Positions 1 through 10,704 are shown, numbered from the stretch's first letter. The stretch is DNA of 64,000 nt from Ischnura elegans (GCF_921293095.1 NC_060252.1:38378881-38442880), one strand, 5' to 3'. Notes: generated by a model from the letters alone, not told the origin. Translations and numbers: made by a program.

Positions 1-135
1 GCCCCAACGTTTCCCGACCGATACTCTTCGCTTTCTCAAAAGATCCTTCTCAGACCGATGCTGACCGCTTTCTCAAGGGATTCTTCACAGAATGCCTCGA
101 GAAAGCGACCAGTATCGGTCGGGAAACGTTGGGGC
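1..135. repeat. Foldback hairpin with 25-bp perfect arms
   Basis: Bases 1-25 are the exact reverse complement of 111-135. The interior holds further copies of the arm-proximal block (gagaaagcga followed by a tatcggtc-type block), two on the minus strand and one on the plus strand, so this is a foldback with internal repeats rather than a single hairpin. The right arm contains a cgacc/ggtcg stem followed by ggaaacgtt, the arrangement seen in the other foldbacks at 9505, 20440, 45347, 49505 and 62368. It lies just upstream of a mariner remnant but shares no visible terminal repeat with it. The window starts at base 1, so the left arm may extend further. Confidence 0.75.
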
Positions 136-182
136 CACCCAAAAATTGACGCGGCGACACAGCCCAAAAGTTTTTATTTAAC

Positions 183-474
183 ATGCCGAGTACCCGCGAA
201 AGTTTTAACGAAGAATTATTTACGAAAGGTTGAAGAGAGTGCATGGAGATGATGATGTCGATCACGGTATAGTTAGTCAGTGGGCATAAAGAGTATCTGG
301 TGAGAACGGGCACGCTAATATTGAAGATCGTGGACGCAGCGGCAGACCCTATGCTGCACAAATACCTCTCATTGTTCAGCGCGCGAGTCAGGGTTTTACC
401 GAACAGGAATACACGTCTTAGTTCCAAAGTGACGTAAGGCTATTGAAAATAACTCAGATTACGTTGAACAGTGA
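183..474 (+). pseudogene. Mariner-family transposase remnant, internally deleted
   Basis: Pieces of a Tc1/mariner-superfamily transposase are readable in order. From 183 comes MPSTRESFNEELF. After a frameshift near 220 come LKRVHGDDDVDHGIVSQWA and then the hallmark DRGRSGRPYAAQ, the linker after the N-terminal helix-turn-helix domain. The text then jumps to the C-terminal end: GIHVLVPK, a stop in place of the usual Trp, then RKAIENNSDYVEQ and a stop at 472-474. Mariner transposases of this kind are about 345 residues and end in a similar YVEK motif, so the DDD catalytic core is missing. The jump falls at about 395-410. At least one frameshift and two in-frame stops make it inactive. The identification rests on these family motifs and the order is right; exact subfamily is not resolved. 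Confidence 0.8.
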
Positions 475-1282
475 CATGGCGTTCCTGGATGTGTAAAGTA
501 AAACATTGTAAAAATTTTAAAAGCCTAGAATAAAGATTATGGTGTCAGTAAATTTGAATGCATTAGTTATGGAGTGACCCTAGTATATTTATCAACCTAT
601 CTCATTTAAACGGTATTAATCCGTTTTATCAAGCAATTACTACCAGGTGTTTATTGCTATATTGACCTTTTATGTACCCCGCATGCTCAGTGAAATGACT
701 CGATGTATTAGCAGCTTTACAAAACGGTGAAAATATATTATTATAATTCGTTCAGACTGCAATATCCATTTCAAATTGATGGAGAAAATATTTCAGTCCT
801 CACTCGTGAGGTGTGAAATGACGCAATTGCAGCTCCATGTTGTTTAGTTAATTTCAGCAGTATAGATATCATACGATTCATGCTCAAAGGATCTAGAAAA
901 AATGTAGTCCACACGATATATGACCAACACGGTGCTACTTTTCATGGCTATCATTTATTATTTTTTTAATTTTTTGAAATTAGACTGAGGAAGATGGGTT
1001 TCGTAGTGGATTTAAATCCTAGAAAAATGCTAATCAGAAAACTGCTCACGGAAGGTATATCGGAAGGAAATTATGTATCTGGATTTGGATGTTTCTCTTC
1101 TGTAATGTATAAAATCATAATAAGACAGTGCTTGAAAAACTTGGTATCTTCTCAGGAAATTGCTATTTGGTTGCCTTATTTTCTTGATAAAATTATTGTT
1201 GTGTGTCTAAAAAGGTCGTTCTTGGCCATCATATGCAGTTAAAATTGACTGAGGTAGACGATATGCAGTGAAAAGAATACAT
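475..1282. other. A+T-rich stretch without recognised gene
   Basis: The first part is probably the 3' tail of the mariner remnant. An 82-codon open frame (994-1242, plus strand) lies here. I recognise no domain in it, and its length is expected by chance in this composition. Confidence 0.5.
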
Positions 1283-1379
1283 ATTGGTTGAAGAAAACGA
1301 GATAGCACTTTTTTCCACAAGTTTCACTCTGGTAAAATTTTAGGTAGAGGAAGAGCTATCTTGTTTTCTTCCAACCAAT
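1283..1379. repeat. Short inverted repeat (about 24-bp arms)
   Basis: attggttgaagaaaacgaga (1283 on) is mirrored by the complement of 1355-1379, with one inserted base and one substitution. The arms are separated by about 48 bp. This fits a small MITE or foldback remnant. No target duplication was found. Confidence 0.6.
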
Positions 1380-1725
1380 TATATGCGGTATTCGCTGCGT
1401 AATTCCATTTAAAATCTGTTTGGCATCGGTGAACCTGATTCTTCTTTATAGACGTACAAGTAAAGGTGAAGTACATTCTTCAATTCAGTTGAAACGGACG
1501 TAATGGGATGGAGAGATGAGTTGGGTGCGGGATTAAATGGCTAGGAAAGCATCCATGCACCGTTCGGCGAAGTGTCTCGTCAGTCTGAGTCACCTGCATT
1601 GGCCGCGTGCGTCAGTCGGCATTTGTCACCACCACGTTGGCGCACATCCGTCGAACCGTTTTTGTCGTCACTGCTTCCTCTGACATCCTTCCTGCCTCAC
1701 TTCACGGATCGATTTGAAAACCTCA

Positions 1726-2000
1726 TTGTTTTATCTGGGTATTCGCTAGATTGGGCCTCCTTTGCTTCCATAGCACTGGAGTGTTTTATCCCTCTTCCCC
1801 TCCCTTCCATCCCTTTTCCTTTCCCTGGAGGCGCCGGCGGGCTCCGATCGCGACGGCGTCTCCATCCTTTTTTCCTTCCTCTCTCCTCCCCCTCCCCGGG
1901 ATTCCTGGCGTATAAGCCCCTGGCTTGGTTCCGGGCCCCGGTGCGTTGTACCCTCATCAGGGTTCGCCTTGAACCCTGAAAGTCTTTGTTTTATCTGGGT
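1726..2000. repeat. 15-bp direct repeat flanking a GC-rich segment
   Basis: ttgttttatctgggt occurs at 1726-1740 and again at 1986-2000. Between them lies a GC-rich, pyrimidine-rich 245-bp segment that ends with a perfect 9-bp inverted repeat (1957-1965 with 1971-1979). The right-hand copy abuts the tRNA-Arg-like sequence. A direct repeat this long on both sides of an unrelated segment is what a target duplication from retrotransposition looks like, but chance or local duplication is not excluded. The 135-codon plus-strand frame across this area (1572-1979) has low-complexity Pro/Ser/Phe content and I do not call it a gene. Confidence 0.5.
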
Positions 2001-2038
2001 TTAGGAGACCGATGCCTTATCCATTAGGCCACAGGGGC
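1996..2038 (-). pseudogene. tRNA-Arg(CCT)-like 5' half
   Basis: On the minus strand from 2038 the sequence reads as the 5' half of a tRNA-Arg(CCT). It has acceptor gcccctg, then tg, a D arm with box A (gcctaatggataaggc), the stem tcggt, and an anticodon loop with CCT at 2005-2003. The 3' side of the anticodon stem matches at 4 of 5 positions. After that the sequence departs: there is no normal variable loop, T arm or 3' acceptor strand. A box-B-like ggttcaaggc lies further along (about 1970-1959) inside a 9-bp inverted repeat. It is a tRNA pseudogene or the head of a tRNA-derived element, not a working tRNA gene. Confidence 0.65.
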
Positions 2039-2374
2039 TCTGGGTATCTAGAGAGTAGATCGATGGATTTTTCTTCCTCATAGGAAAATCCACTAGGATC
2101 GCTAGATCATTAATTGCTTATGCTTGGTTTCGCTAATAGTAGTCGTGAGGTACGAGTAAAACACAAGAATAATGAAATAGAACTGGGAAATTACAAATGT
2201 TAGAATGTTAAGAAAAAATGAGGCAGTTGGAGGAAGAAAGAAGTTGGAATATGACAAAAAATATAATAACCTTAATGAAGAAAAAGCTAACTTTTAATGT
2301 AGAAAAACAAGGCAGGATTAACAATTAACGAGGATTTTTTTGATTTATTGAGTTGCGATGTGTCGGCTTTTGTA

Positions 2375-2537
2375 TCTCGGAAGAAAAGTGTGGCGAGCCA
2401 ATACACCGGTCCGTATCGTATCGTTAAATTATATGATACTGCAGTGATAACATTTATTTTTCAGACAGCGTAAATATTTTTATCACTATGAACTAGTTCA
2501 ACTTGATAAATCTAATAAAACACATAAGCATACATAA
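2375..2537 (+). pseudogene. Retroelement integrase C-terminal remnant
   Basis: The reading frame from 2375 gives a basic stretch followed by QYTGPYRIVKLYD, then after a frameshift near 2465 the tail KYFYHYELVQLDK and a stop at 2535-2537. A basic segment, then GP(Y/F)(R/K)(I/V), then a terminal HY.LV motif is the usual layout of the small C-terminal domain of integrases in LTR retroelements (Gypsy/retrovirus-like). Only about 53 codons remain and no LTR, protease or reverse transcriptase is visible nearby. The class is an inference from these short motifs. Confidence 0.4.
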
Positions 2538-2681
2538 AACTAAGCTTCAATTTTCTTTGTGAATACAATAGGTGAGGCCTTAGACGAATCCGCCCAGACA
2601 TCTGCTGCGTAGCTTTTGGCCGAGGTATCCGGGAGCCTTAAGGTGCAAGTACCAAGCATTAAAAGGGTATTTTCGTAAGGA

Positions 2682-3067
2682 TACGGCGCAGAAACATGGA
2701 AACTTATAGAAAGGAGGGCGAGAAAAGACGTTAGAGATTTGGGTGTGTAGAAGATTGGAGAAGGCGAAGTGGGCGGAGAGGAGGAGAAACTACGAAGTGC
2801 TGGACATGGTGGCTGATAAGAAGCGGCTTTTAGATTGGATACGAAGGAGACAGAAGGTATGAATGGAGGGAGTACTTAGCGGAGAGGGTATGTTGACAAC
2901 GGTTTTGAAGGGAAGAATGTTAGGTAAACGAGGGAGTGGAAGTAAGAGAATAGGATTTTTAGATAGAATGAAAGGGAGTTGGCCATATTGTGAATTCAAG
3001 AGGGAAGCCCATTAAAGACTGTCAGATTACAATTCGTAAATTCTCCATGCAATCCTACCTTTGTAGG
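2682..3067 (+). pseudogene. LINE copy A: region downstream of reverse transcriptase
   Basis: Reads as the conserved tail of a non-LTR retrotransposon ORF2, the part after the reverse transcriptase. It opens with YGAETWKL, shifts frame, then gives WVCRRLEKAKWAERRRN, the basic block WIRRRQK, a GVLSGE block, LGKRGSGSKRIGFLDRM and finally a degenerate end (KFSMQSYLCR) matching the YSMETDLNR terminus of copy C at 38106. At least one frameshift and two in-frame stops are present. Related 3' ends occur at 28730, 38106 and 44574, so one family inserted repeatedly here. The exact LINE clade is not resolved. Confidence 0.75.
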
Positions 3068-4748
3068 TACAGTAAATTAAAAATTTTTTATAATTGTTTA
3101 TATCCCCGTTCGTATTAATTTACGCTGCATTTTTTTCTTAACGAGAGTCGGAGATACTCATAGGCGCCTTTAAACATCTCGAAATGTGTTTGCTAGCACC
3201 TAGCGGACAACAAGCTTGAGTAGGTTCTACTACGAAAAGAGGTGTATTTCATGTTCTCCGTGCTAGCTACTCATTATGTGGTCTCCGAATCAATATGGAG
3301 TCCAATCCCAATATGTGCACATTATTTTTTACATACCTAACATGGGCAAAGAGGGGTTAAGGAAAATATGAATACGGGTCTCACATAAATGTTAATTCAA
3401 CGGAAAAATGCTGATGAGAAATTTATCAGTCCGCATTATATACCCAAGGCATTCGGGCGTGTTAGCTTTGAAGTTGTAATGGAGAGATGATTTGTTTAAT
3501 ACTTACGTGTAATTTTGGTTACGGAGCACTAATATAAGACTTTTCAACGAAATTTACTGACTAGAAAGCGAAAGTTCATGAAAATATCGAAAATTACCTA
3601 TTTTTTCGAAGTTTTTTGCATGCATTTTTTTGCTGTAGCCACTCATACATAGTTATAATTTGAAACCTAGATATATTATAGATATTATATGTGTAAAAAC
3701 CAAAATAAAATTGTTGTACCGGACCACTTCCTTGATAAGGTTCATTCACTTCTGATCATTCACCAATCAAAGAAATCCTTTTTCATTCGCTTAATTACTT
3801 TCCGTTAGGGCCTCGCGTATTTTATTTGAAATGATATACTCAATAGGGGACAAATTTGAAAGTGGCCTTTGTTACACTGTGTTTCATTGGGTTTTGCAGC
3901 ACTTTTGTTAGTTTTCAAGTCATTTTCCTGACTTTAGGATGATAAAATTTGATAAATGCAGTAATTTTTTTCGTTCTTCTCCGAGTGCCATATTTTGAGA
4001 TAATATAGTATTGTATCCTATTCATGTACTTTTTATTATTACATCCCAATTTATTTCTTGCTCTTACGTTATGTCAGTCGAATTGTTGCGCAGTCAAGCT
4101 TTTCTTTGATGTCGGGAAATACCGGGAGTTGCAGTTAAGGTATGAATACATAATGAACACATTTAACGTAAAGAGGCCCACGCAGCCTATCTTTTTTAAC
4201 TCACACGTATCATTTTATTCGGATGTAATTCTAAAGTGCTTTTTAATTTTTCTCCATCTTACATTCGCATTCAACAATGTGGCCGCTACGGCCAATGCCA
4301 TTGCTCAGTTTATACTATTCATTGAGATGATTCTGTCGAGATTTCATAAGATTCAGTGCATATTTGTCCATCGGCAGTGTTATAAATCATATTGGCTTAT
4401 CTAAACGTATTAAAATTTCTAGCACGTTACGTACATATGGTGAGAATTATCGTCGTATAGGCGCGTCAGCTTTAAATCATTTTAAAGCACGGTTTAGTTA
4501 TTTGGTAATTCCTTTTTAGTTATTATTCTTTACTTATTATGAATGGACGTATCGTAGTGTTTGATTAGTTAAATTTATATTTTAAAAATTAGCTTTTAAA
4601 CCATGTTTAAACCATAGGCAGTTCACCCAAATTGCCACATATTTTCAATCACAACACCTCTACCCAGGTACGTTGTTACTCTTCATTTAAATACTCCGCT
4701 ACGAATCATGTAAAATGAATACAATTGAAACCAATTAAATTTCCTCCC
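3068..4748. other. A+T-rich stretch without recognised feature
   Basis: A 126-codon plus-strand frame at 4024-4404 is the only long frame. Its product is hydrophobic and Phe/Leu-rich with no motif I recognise, and frames of that size are expected about once in a window of this composition. Confidence 0.5.
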
Positions 4749-5042
4749 TCATGGGCGTACCCAGAGAGGGGCAGGGGGGGGGGGGGGCAGCCGTCCCCCG
4801 TTAGAAGCAAAAATCGTGAAGAGTCTTTGAGAAAAATCAGTACTGAATTGAAACGAAAGCATTCAACAAATTTTCTTTAAACCCACGAAAAATGATATGT
4901 ATTGGTATAAGATATGCAACTAAAATGAAAGTATTTTTTCAAGGTAATAATCTCAAAAACTAATGTCACAACTTGGTTTTCCCGCCTCCTAGACCATGGC
5001 TTACCCCCCCCCCCCTAGTTATGATCCTGGGTACGCCCTTGA
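4749..5042. mobile_element. MITE with GGGCGTACCCAG terminal repeats
   Basis: tcatgggcgtacccag at 4749-4764 is the inverted match, with one mismatch, of ctgggtacgcccttga at 5027-5042. The element is about 290 bp and non-coding, with G/C homopolymers just inside both ends (poly-G at 4773-4787, poly-C at 5003-5015). Other elements in this window (10705, 42730) share the habit of homopolymers next to the termini. No convincing target duplication was seen, so the superfamily is left open. Confidence 0.7.
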
Positions 5043-5825
5043 CCCCTCTATATTTAATTCTTGCGTTGTCTTTCACTCTCGTTTTCAATTAAAAATTCAG
5101 CAGATTACGCTTTAAACTTATCACATTAAAACGCTCTTCCCACAGCCATGTTTTCTCCATTTCTCATCCATTGCGCAATGAAATGTATGCTTTTCTTATA
5201 ATCACGATCCTTCCGTCATCCATCAGGTTATCTCTCCACAATAAGTCAACACTCGCATTTCCTACGAATCGGCCATTCGTCATTTCTCTTAGTAAACACG
5301 GGATGAATGTGCTGGAGTCTAAAGAAAAATTAGCGTGATGGTAGGAAGTCTTTGAGGAGCACGGAAGTCCCTCACTTGCGGTGTTTCTTCGTATATTACC
5401 ACCTACGCTAAAACCCCGGAAGCGGTTCCATGGAGCTAAGGAGCTTTTCCAAACCAGCGGTAGTCTGCCCTGCGCAATAGTCTCTATTCATGGGAATTGT
5501 TTACATGGTTTTGTATCTGGAAATGTGACACTAAAAATAAACATTGCTACACTAGCATCGGGGAAAAATTTTGCGTCATAAATCGGAATATTTTGTTCAT
5601 TTTCTTATGGCTGAACAATTTTGTCTGGTTTCGGAGCGGATATGTAGGTGAAATTGTGCATTATTAATAAAAGGCAAACGTTCATGAAATATGTCTGCAT
5701 CAAATCGAGGGTCACATTGCAGGCGGTGAACTAGCATGAATCCCATATTGCTATTTCCTTCATAACTAGCTCTCTGGTGTGGCTGATGAAATGATTTTCT
5801 GACATTTGGCATTGAAAAGGCAGTG
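5043..5825. other. Stretch without recognised feature
   Basis: Two unremarkable frames lie here: 66 codons at 5381-5581 (plus) and 71 codons at 5597-5812 (minus). I recognise neither. Confidence 0.45.
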
Positions 5826-6348
5826 GTACAGGGTGTTTCAAAATGAATAGCGTCTTTGCAAAGTGTGAAACACTAAAAGCTTTCTGTTCACCTGTCGTCA
5901 CCTTTGCCTCTAGCGCTCTCTAACGGATGGCGTCGGAAGCATAAGGTACTCTTGCGCATTGTTGCTAACAAGCAAAACTGTTTGAGTCGCTCTTTCATTT
6001 GATGCATCATTTATAGTGGTAAGTTAAGTGTAATCAGTGGCGCAACTAGGAATATGCTTTGGGAGGATGGAATAGCTTGGGGTGGTGACATGGGGAGGGG
6101 TTAACGGCAAATTTTTTTTTAAAATGACATGCCTGGAAATAAATTTTACATCATTTTGTCACAAAAAAATTAATTTTAAGCAGATGCAGCCATTATATGT
6201 CAAAACTAGACAATAGCTTTAAAAAAAAGTTTCTGAGGCTTTGGGGGGTATCTATCCCCTCATCCTCCCATAGTTACGCAACTGACAATGAGTGTAATAA
6301 ATATTGTTAAAATTAAAATCCTGCTAATTATTTTGAAACACCCGGTAC
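5826..6348. mobile_element. Mariner-type MITE (TA-flanked), host of a nested MITE
   Basis: Inside TA dinucleotides at 5827-5828 and 6346-6347 are 23-bp terminal inverted repeats: cagggtgtttcaaaatgaat on the left and its complement on the right, with three mismatches. TA flanks and a gggtgtttca-type end fit a Tc1/mariner-related non-autonomous element. No transposase frame is present. The element is interrupted at 6035 by a hAT-like MITE. Removing that insertion leaves an element of about 260 bp. Confidence 0.7.
6035..6290. mobile_element. hAT-like MITE nested in the mariner-type MITE
   Basis: Ends are cagtggcgcaacta at 6035 and tagttacgcaactg ending at 6284, inverted repeats with two mismatches. 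The 8-mer agtgtaat lies immediately left (6027-6034) and again at 6291-6298, six bases beyond the right terminal repeat. An 8-bp target duplication and a CAGTGGCG end are typical of hAT elements. The six extra bases are unexplained. Internal text (atgcctggaaataaatttta and onward) is shared with the copy at 58028 and the outer element at 42730, so these form one family. Confidence 0.7.
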
Positions 6349-6603
6349 ATTTTATTGACTGAATGTTTTGGGATTTACTATTCCTTACGCCACGGTTTCT
6401 GCGGCAAAGCGTTAGGGCATATTATGTGCATGAATTGCTTACAAGAAGGAAGTACAGCCTATATTGCAAAAAAAGAAACAATAATGAATCAATGTCTATT
6501 TACGAAGATCTCAAGTGATCTTAAGCTTTATTAAAAAGCCCCTGGCAAACAAGTTTGCTCTTCGACGTCCTGATTGGTGGGTGCTCATAAAAAATGAAAA
6601 CCA

Positions 6604-6646
6604 AAACAGACTTTCCGGTCGGCCTGTCCAACGGGAAAGTCTGTTT
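6604..6646. repeat. Compact 19-bp-arm hairpin
   Basis: aaacagactttccggtcgg (6604-6622) pairs with 6628-6646 with three mismatches around a 5-nt loop. There is no evidence of transcription, and it could equally be a small RNA hairpin or a collapsed foldback. Confidence 0.55.
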
Positions 6647-7475
6647 TTACGTCTTTGTTGCCCTGGAGTGCGTAGCAGTCTGTCATCCTAATATTTTTGC
6701 TCCGTTCTGAGCGTAAGTAAAAGTTATGATGAAGGATTACCGTATTTTATTATTACCGCCTGGAATTTTGAAAACTTAGTCTGGAGAGTCAAGAAGAGTG
6801 GCAACCTTTGATGTTGCATTGATGTAGACAGCATGTTTTGTATCGATGGGGTATTTGAGAATTAATTATGGATACCGGGACCATAAGCCACGGTGAAAAC
6901 TTTACGGAGTCACCCGCAAAGCACAAATCGTGCGAAAAATCGAATATATCCAAAGTAGTTCGGAAACATATTCAAAGTAGGGTAATTGAGAGCTTAAAGA
7001 ACCAAGGATCTCAAGTGATAGTAGATTCTGAAACCTACTCTTGCGACTGAGCAATTTTCTGCAGTGTCGTAGTCTATATGCTTATATAAATATGCATTAT
7101 TGAAATGAAGGAAACGTTCATAAAATATATCCTCATTAATTTATATTCATATTTAAGGTGAACAGCTAGCCTCGACCATTTGTATCGTCAAAGCAAGGTT
7201 CTTTGATGTTTACTTTCTCAAATCCTCCTTTCAGTGAAAGATTCTCCCTGAACGAGTAAATGAGCCGGAACTCTAATGACGTCACCAACTCGTGAAAAGT
7301 GTGTTGCGAACTTTGGGGCAGAATCACATATTTCCCGCATGTTTAATGACTATTTGTTCCCGACCCACTCACCTCTCCTTGAGTTGGATCTACCCCTTAC
7401 GCCTTAAGTTGACTAAATCTTCAATCCTAACCCACCTTCATCCTACGAACTTTCGTCCTACCTTCATTCCATTTC
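6647..7475. other. Stretch without recognised gene
   Basis: A 60-codon plus-strand frame (6868-7050) has a balanced, hydrophilic composition (KHKSCEKSNISKVVRKHIQS) that looks more protein-like than its neighbours. I recognise no family and see no flanking coding sequence. It may be a fragment of a mobile-element protein. Confidence 0.35.
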
Positions 7476-7479
7476 TTAA

Positions 7480-8085
7480 CCCTTACCTTGTGACGTGCGG
7501 TCTGAGAGACCTCTTACACGTTTTTAAAATTATGAATATTTTCAAAATGACAGTTTTTGAGTATCTATAATCATCGTTAGCATCATATTTTTGTATTATA
7601 AAGATATAACCCTCTTAAAATGAAATTTTTTTATTATTTAATTCTGCAAATTTTTGAAATTAATTTATTGACGGTCAGAGAGACCTCACGTCATGTATGG
7701 AGAATGCATCAAGAAAAGGAATAAATAAAGGAAGGAGATGAATTCAATTGTTTTCAATTACGTAGGCATCTTACTTTAATATGTAAGGCCTTATTTTGAA
7801 ATATGGCGTGATATTGACACTTAAAAACGATGGTAATAACTACAAACTAATAGTGTCTTTGACGCCAGTTCTTGGATCCTGTTTTAAATTACTTTTTTAT
7901 CGAAAAATTGATTCATATTGGTAATGCACAAACAATTAAGTTTAGTATAGTTTATCGGATAAATAAACATTAACCTAAGCAACAAAAATGGCTTCGCAAC
8001 ATTTTATGAATATTTGAGTTATTGCTGTCCCCCAGACCGCACGTCACTGGCGGTGTAACAAATATTTCACCTCACTGGTTAAGGG
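7480..8085. mobile_element. piggyBac-like non-autonomous element, 606 bp
   Basis: Flanked by TTAA at 7476-7479 and 8086-8089, the target duplication of piggyBac elements. Ends are CCCTTACC on the left and, inverted, CCCTTAACC on the right. A subterminal block tgacgtgcggtctg occurs inverted at both ends (7491-7504 and 8033-8046). A third, inverted copy lies at 7673-7693, and ggtctgagagacc is itself quasi-palindromic. There is no transposase frame. piggyBac ends usually begin CCC, and I infer the superfamily from this plus TTAA. Confidence 0.72.
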
Positions 8086-8089
8086 TTAA

Positions 8090-8867
8090 ATTTATTAATC
8101 CCGGCCGCTTCAGATATTGTTGCGTGTGATGGTATTCGAGTGCACAGCTACTTGTTGGTAGCATCTCTATTCCCCAGTTTGCTCCTGAGATTCGATTCTA
8201 CACGCCCCCTTCTTTCCCTAACCCTCGGCCTCAGTGCAGTGTACCCACGCACATTGCTGCTATCAAGACAACCGACGAGGGCGGCGTTTATTTGCATGCC
8301 GCGGGGGAGGTGACTGAGTTATGGCACGGAGGGAAAAGAGCGAAAACATGCGTGTGTATCCACAATGAAGACACGCACACACACGTGCATACGCCACGTA
8401 GTCAGAGGGGGTTAGGGGGCTACGTTTCCCCCCCGGAAATTTTTTTGGGCCCCTTGAGGCGACTGCCCGTGATACACATGTTCAGGAGGCTACTGGTCCA
8501 GGGGAACCACACCGCTGAAACTCCATTGTTTTCGGTGCTGTTACATTTCATAATGTCTGCCACAAAATCACAACATGATAAACGACGATAATTTTAGCCC
8601 TTGAGTTGAGAATTTATGCGAAACTCACGCGGATTTCGGGATTACATGTCTACGGAGGCCAAAAGGAGGCGAAGCACAAGAGGTAAAAAATTTGCACATT
8701 GCTTCTCTTTTGCAGGTATGGAGGTATACTGGTAGAAGATTGGAGAGAAAAGCTTTACCAAACCATACTCAGCGTTCTTCACCCGTGATTATGAGAGATG
8801 AATGGTAAGTCGAGGTAGTAATGTACAATTACAATTCACGTTGACTCCTCTCCTATATATTTCGTTA
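8090..8867. other. Moderately GC-rich stretch without recognised gene
   Basis: 8100-8480 is GC-rich with a short CA/GT run near 8369-8392 and C/G homopolymers near 8407-8460 that resemble the inner ends of the MITEs in this window, but no matching terminal repeat was found. The 99-codon frame at 8292-8591 is unrecognised. Confidence 0.4.
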
Positions 8868-8869
8868 TA

Positions 8870-8930
8870 CAGTGGAGCTTGGATAATTTGAACATCAAGG
8901 GACTAGTTAAAAACTTACGAATTATCCAAA
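8870..8930 (+). mobile_element. pogo/Tigger-like left end, truncated
   Basis: Directly after a TA (8868-8869) the sequence cagtggagcttggataattt runs into text resembling terminal repeats of the pogo/Tigger group (CAGTRGA.CCTCGATAA type). No matching right end or transposase was found downstream, so this would be a fragment. Confidence 0.4.
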
Positions 8931-9504
8931 AAAAATTATTAAAGAAGTCCTTAATAAATAGGTCCAAAGCAATAAAATAAAACATATATCCAATGAAAAC
9001 TCTTTGTTAAATTGTCACTCTTGAAATATAAATACTTTGATTAACGCCTATTAACAAGATTAAAGTAACCTTAAAACAGGAATATTATTTCAACAAACGA
9101 CGAAGTAAATGATAGTAACATTTTTATTATGCGTTTGAGGCCTGATATAGGTAGACAAGTGCCTTTTTGATAGGTTTTCTTGAATTATTTTAAAAATTGT
9201 TCGTTGGACTGGTAATATAAAAAATAATTACTAAAAAGGTCGCCTTTAAGGTAACCGTACCTTAAAATTTCCAAATATTCCGGGCTTTGCCCCACTCGTA
9301 TCCTTTTTCCCTTTGCCGTCCAACGTCGAGGATGGTTCGACAGGCCTGGTGATTGCATCGGGTGCAACGTCTAGAGTTGAGCTCGAGATAACAAGGTGCT
9401 GCGATTATACAAGAACAATGTTCAAGAGGTATCACGAATTGAAAATTTTCAAAGAATAAACTCTTTGATTGAACATGACGAAAGTACTCGTCTATTTAAA
9501 CTCT

Positions 9505-9591
9505 TTATTTATTTCAATCGACCTAGTTTCGGCACACAATGCAATTTTCAAGGTATGAAGTGCCGAAAAGTGGGTCGGTTGAAATAAATAA
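9505..9591. repeat. Foldback, 30-bp arms, GAAAC core
   Basis: ttatttatttcaatcgacct (9505 on) mirrors 9561-9591, with a few mismatches and one indel. Around the centre both arms carry a tttcggca/tgccgaaa block next to a GGTCG motif. The minus strand also has a ccttgaaaat block upstream of gccgaaac, as in the other foldbacks. Confidence 0.65.
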
Positions 9592-10704
9592 CTGTGGAAT
9601 TAGACGTATTCCTCCATTATGTTAAATTTCAAAGATTTCCAGCGAATCGCATCTGAATAGGGTGGTTTCCTATTACTTTTTTATTGCCTAAATCGAAAGA
9701 TTATTACTCCTGGAGTACGTATTTCGCTCTTTTAGATTTTTAAATGACGATATCTATTTTTCGCGATTAAATGAAAAGTGAAAATTTTCAAGCGCGCAAA
9801 AACGCGACGCGTTAGTAGGAAAGTCCGTGCGACGCATTTCTGGTTCCCCCTCTCTCCTTGTGAAGTGACCTTGATCGAGGCTCTGAGCGCTGATAGGACG
9901 CAGGATGCTAGCGGATAGCTGAGTACCTTGCTGAATGGTAGCGCTTGGCTTAAAAAAGGTTTATTAATACCTTATCAAACGAAGAAAACTTTCCGACCTT
10001 AGCCAGTTTTAATAGGTGATTATTAAGACATGTTTCCCTGAGCTCTGTGCCTCATGCATGCATTGGTAACCTCAGACGATGTATAACTCCTATCCTCTCG
10101 TGTAGAAACTAGGTCCCTGTGACGTCACGCGGAGTGGAATCGTATGGGCGCCAATCTGGCCTTTTTCAAATGAGGATAAAATTTGACCCTTGCCATTCGT
10201 CTAAACCGGTATTTCTAAAACCAAATAATTTGTGTATTATGAATACACTAATGGTGGGTAACGAATCTCTATCAATGCCTATCGTTTTCTTTGATGAAGG
10301 AAACTACCCTATTGTGCCTTTAATCTTCCATTGAACATGCATAATATTACAACCAGTGGATTTTTACTTTAGACAATGAAATAAGAACATTAAAAAGGTC
10401 AACAGTCAATCCTGCCAATTATTTATTTTCCCTTGAATATTGATTTGGACAATGCTACTTGAATGAAAAAACCAATTGGACCGCGAAAGGTTAATCCCCT
10501 CCTGATAACTTACTGTTTCAATGGCCAGGTTGCTCTCCCTTCCCATCTCACTACTACGTATCTTGCAATATTGGGAGTGACTGGATAGGATATTAACTGA
10601 TAAGTATTATTGCTGGCGAAAGTACCATGAAACCATCAATGACTTCTGATGCAACCTTCGTCGTTGAGGGGAAAAATAAAGACCAAATTCCAACCTCTCC
10701 GTTC
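9592..10704. other. Stretch without recognised gene
   Basis: A 71-codon frame (10119-10334) in an otherwise mixed-composition stretch is unrecognised. Confidence 0.4.

Noticed and set aside
1572..1979. 135-codon plus-strand frame as a gene
   Set aside because: The pyrimidine-rich strand gives a Pro/Ser/Phe/Leu-rich product. Part of the frame lies across the direct-repeat segment beside the tRNA-like sequence.
1960..2038. Functional tRNA-Arg gene
   Set aside because: The 3' half (variable loop, T arm, acceptor) is not present.
8400..8470. G/C homopolymer patch as another MITE end
   Set aside because: No matching terminal repeat or duplication was found.
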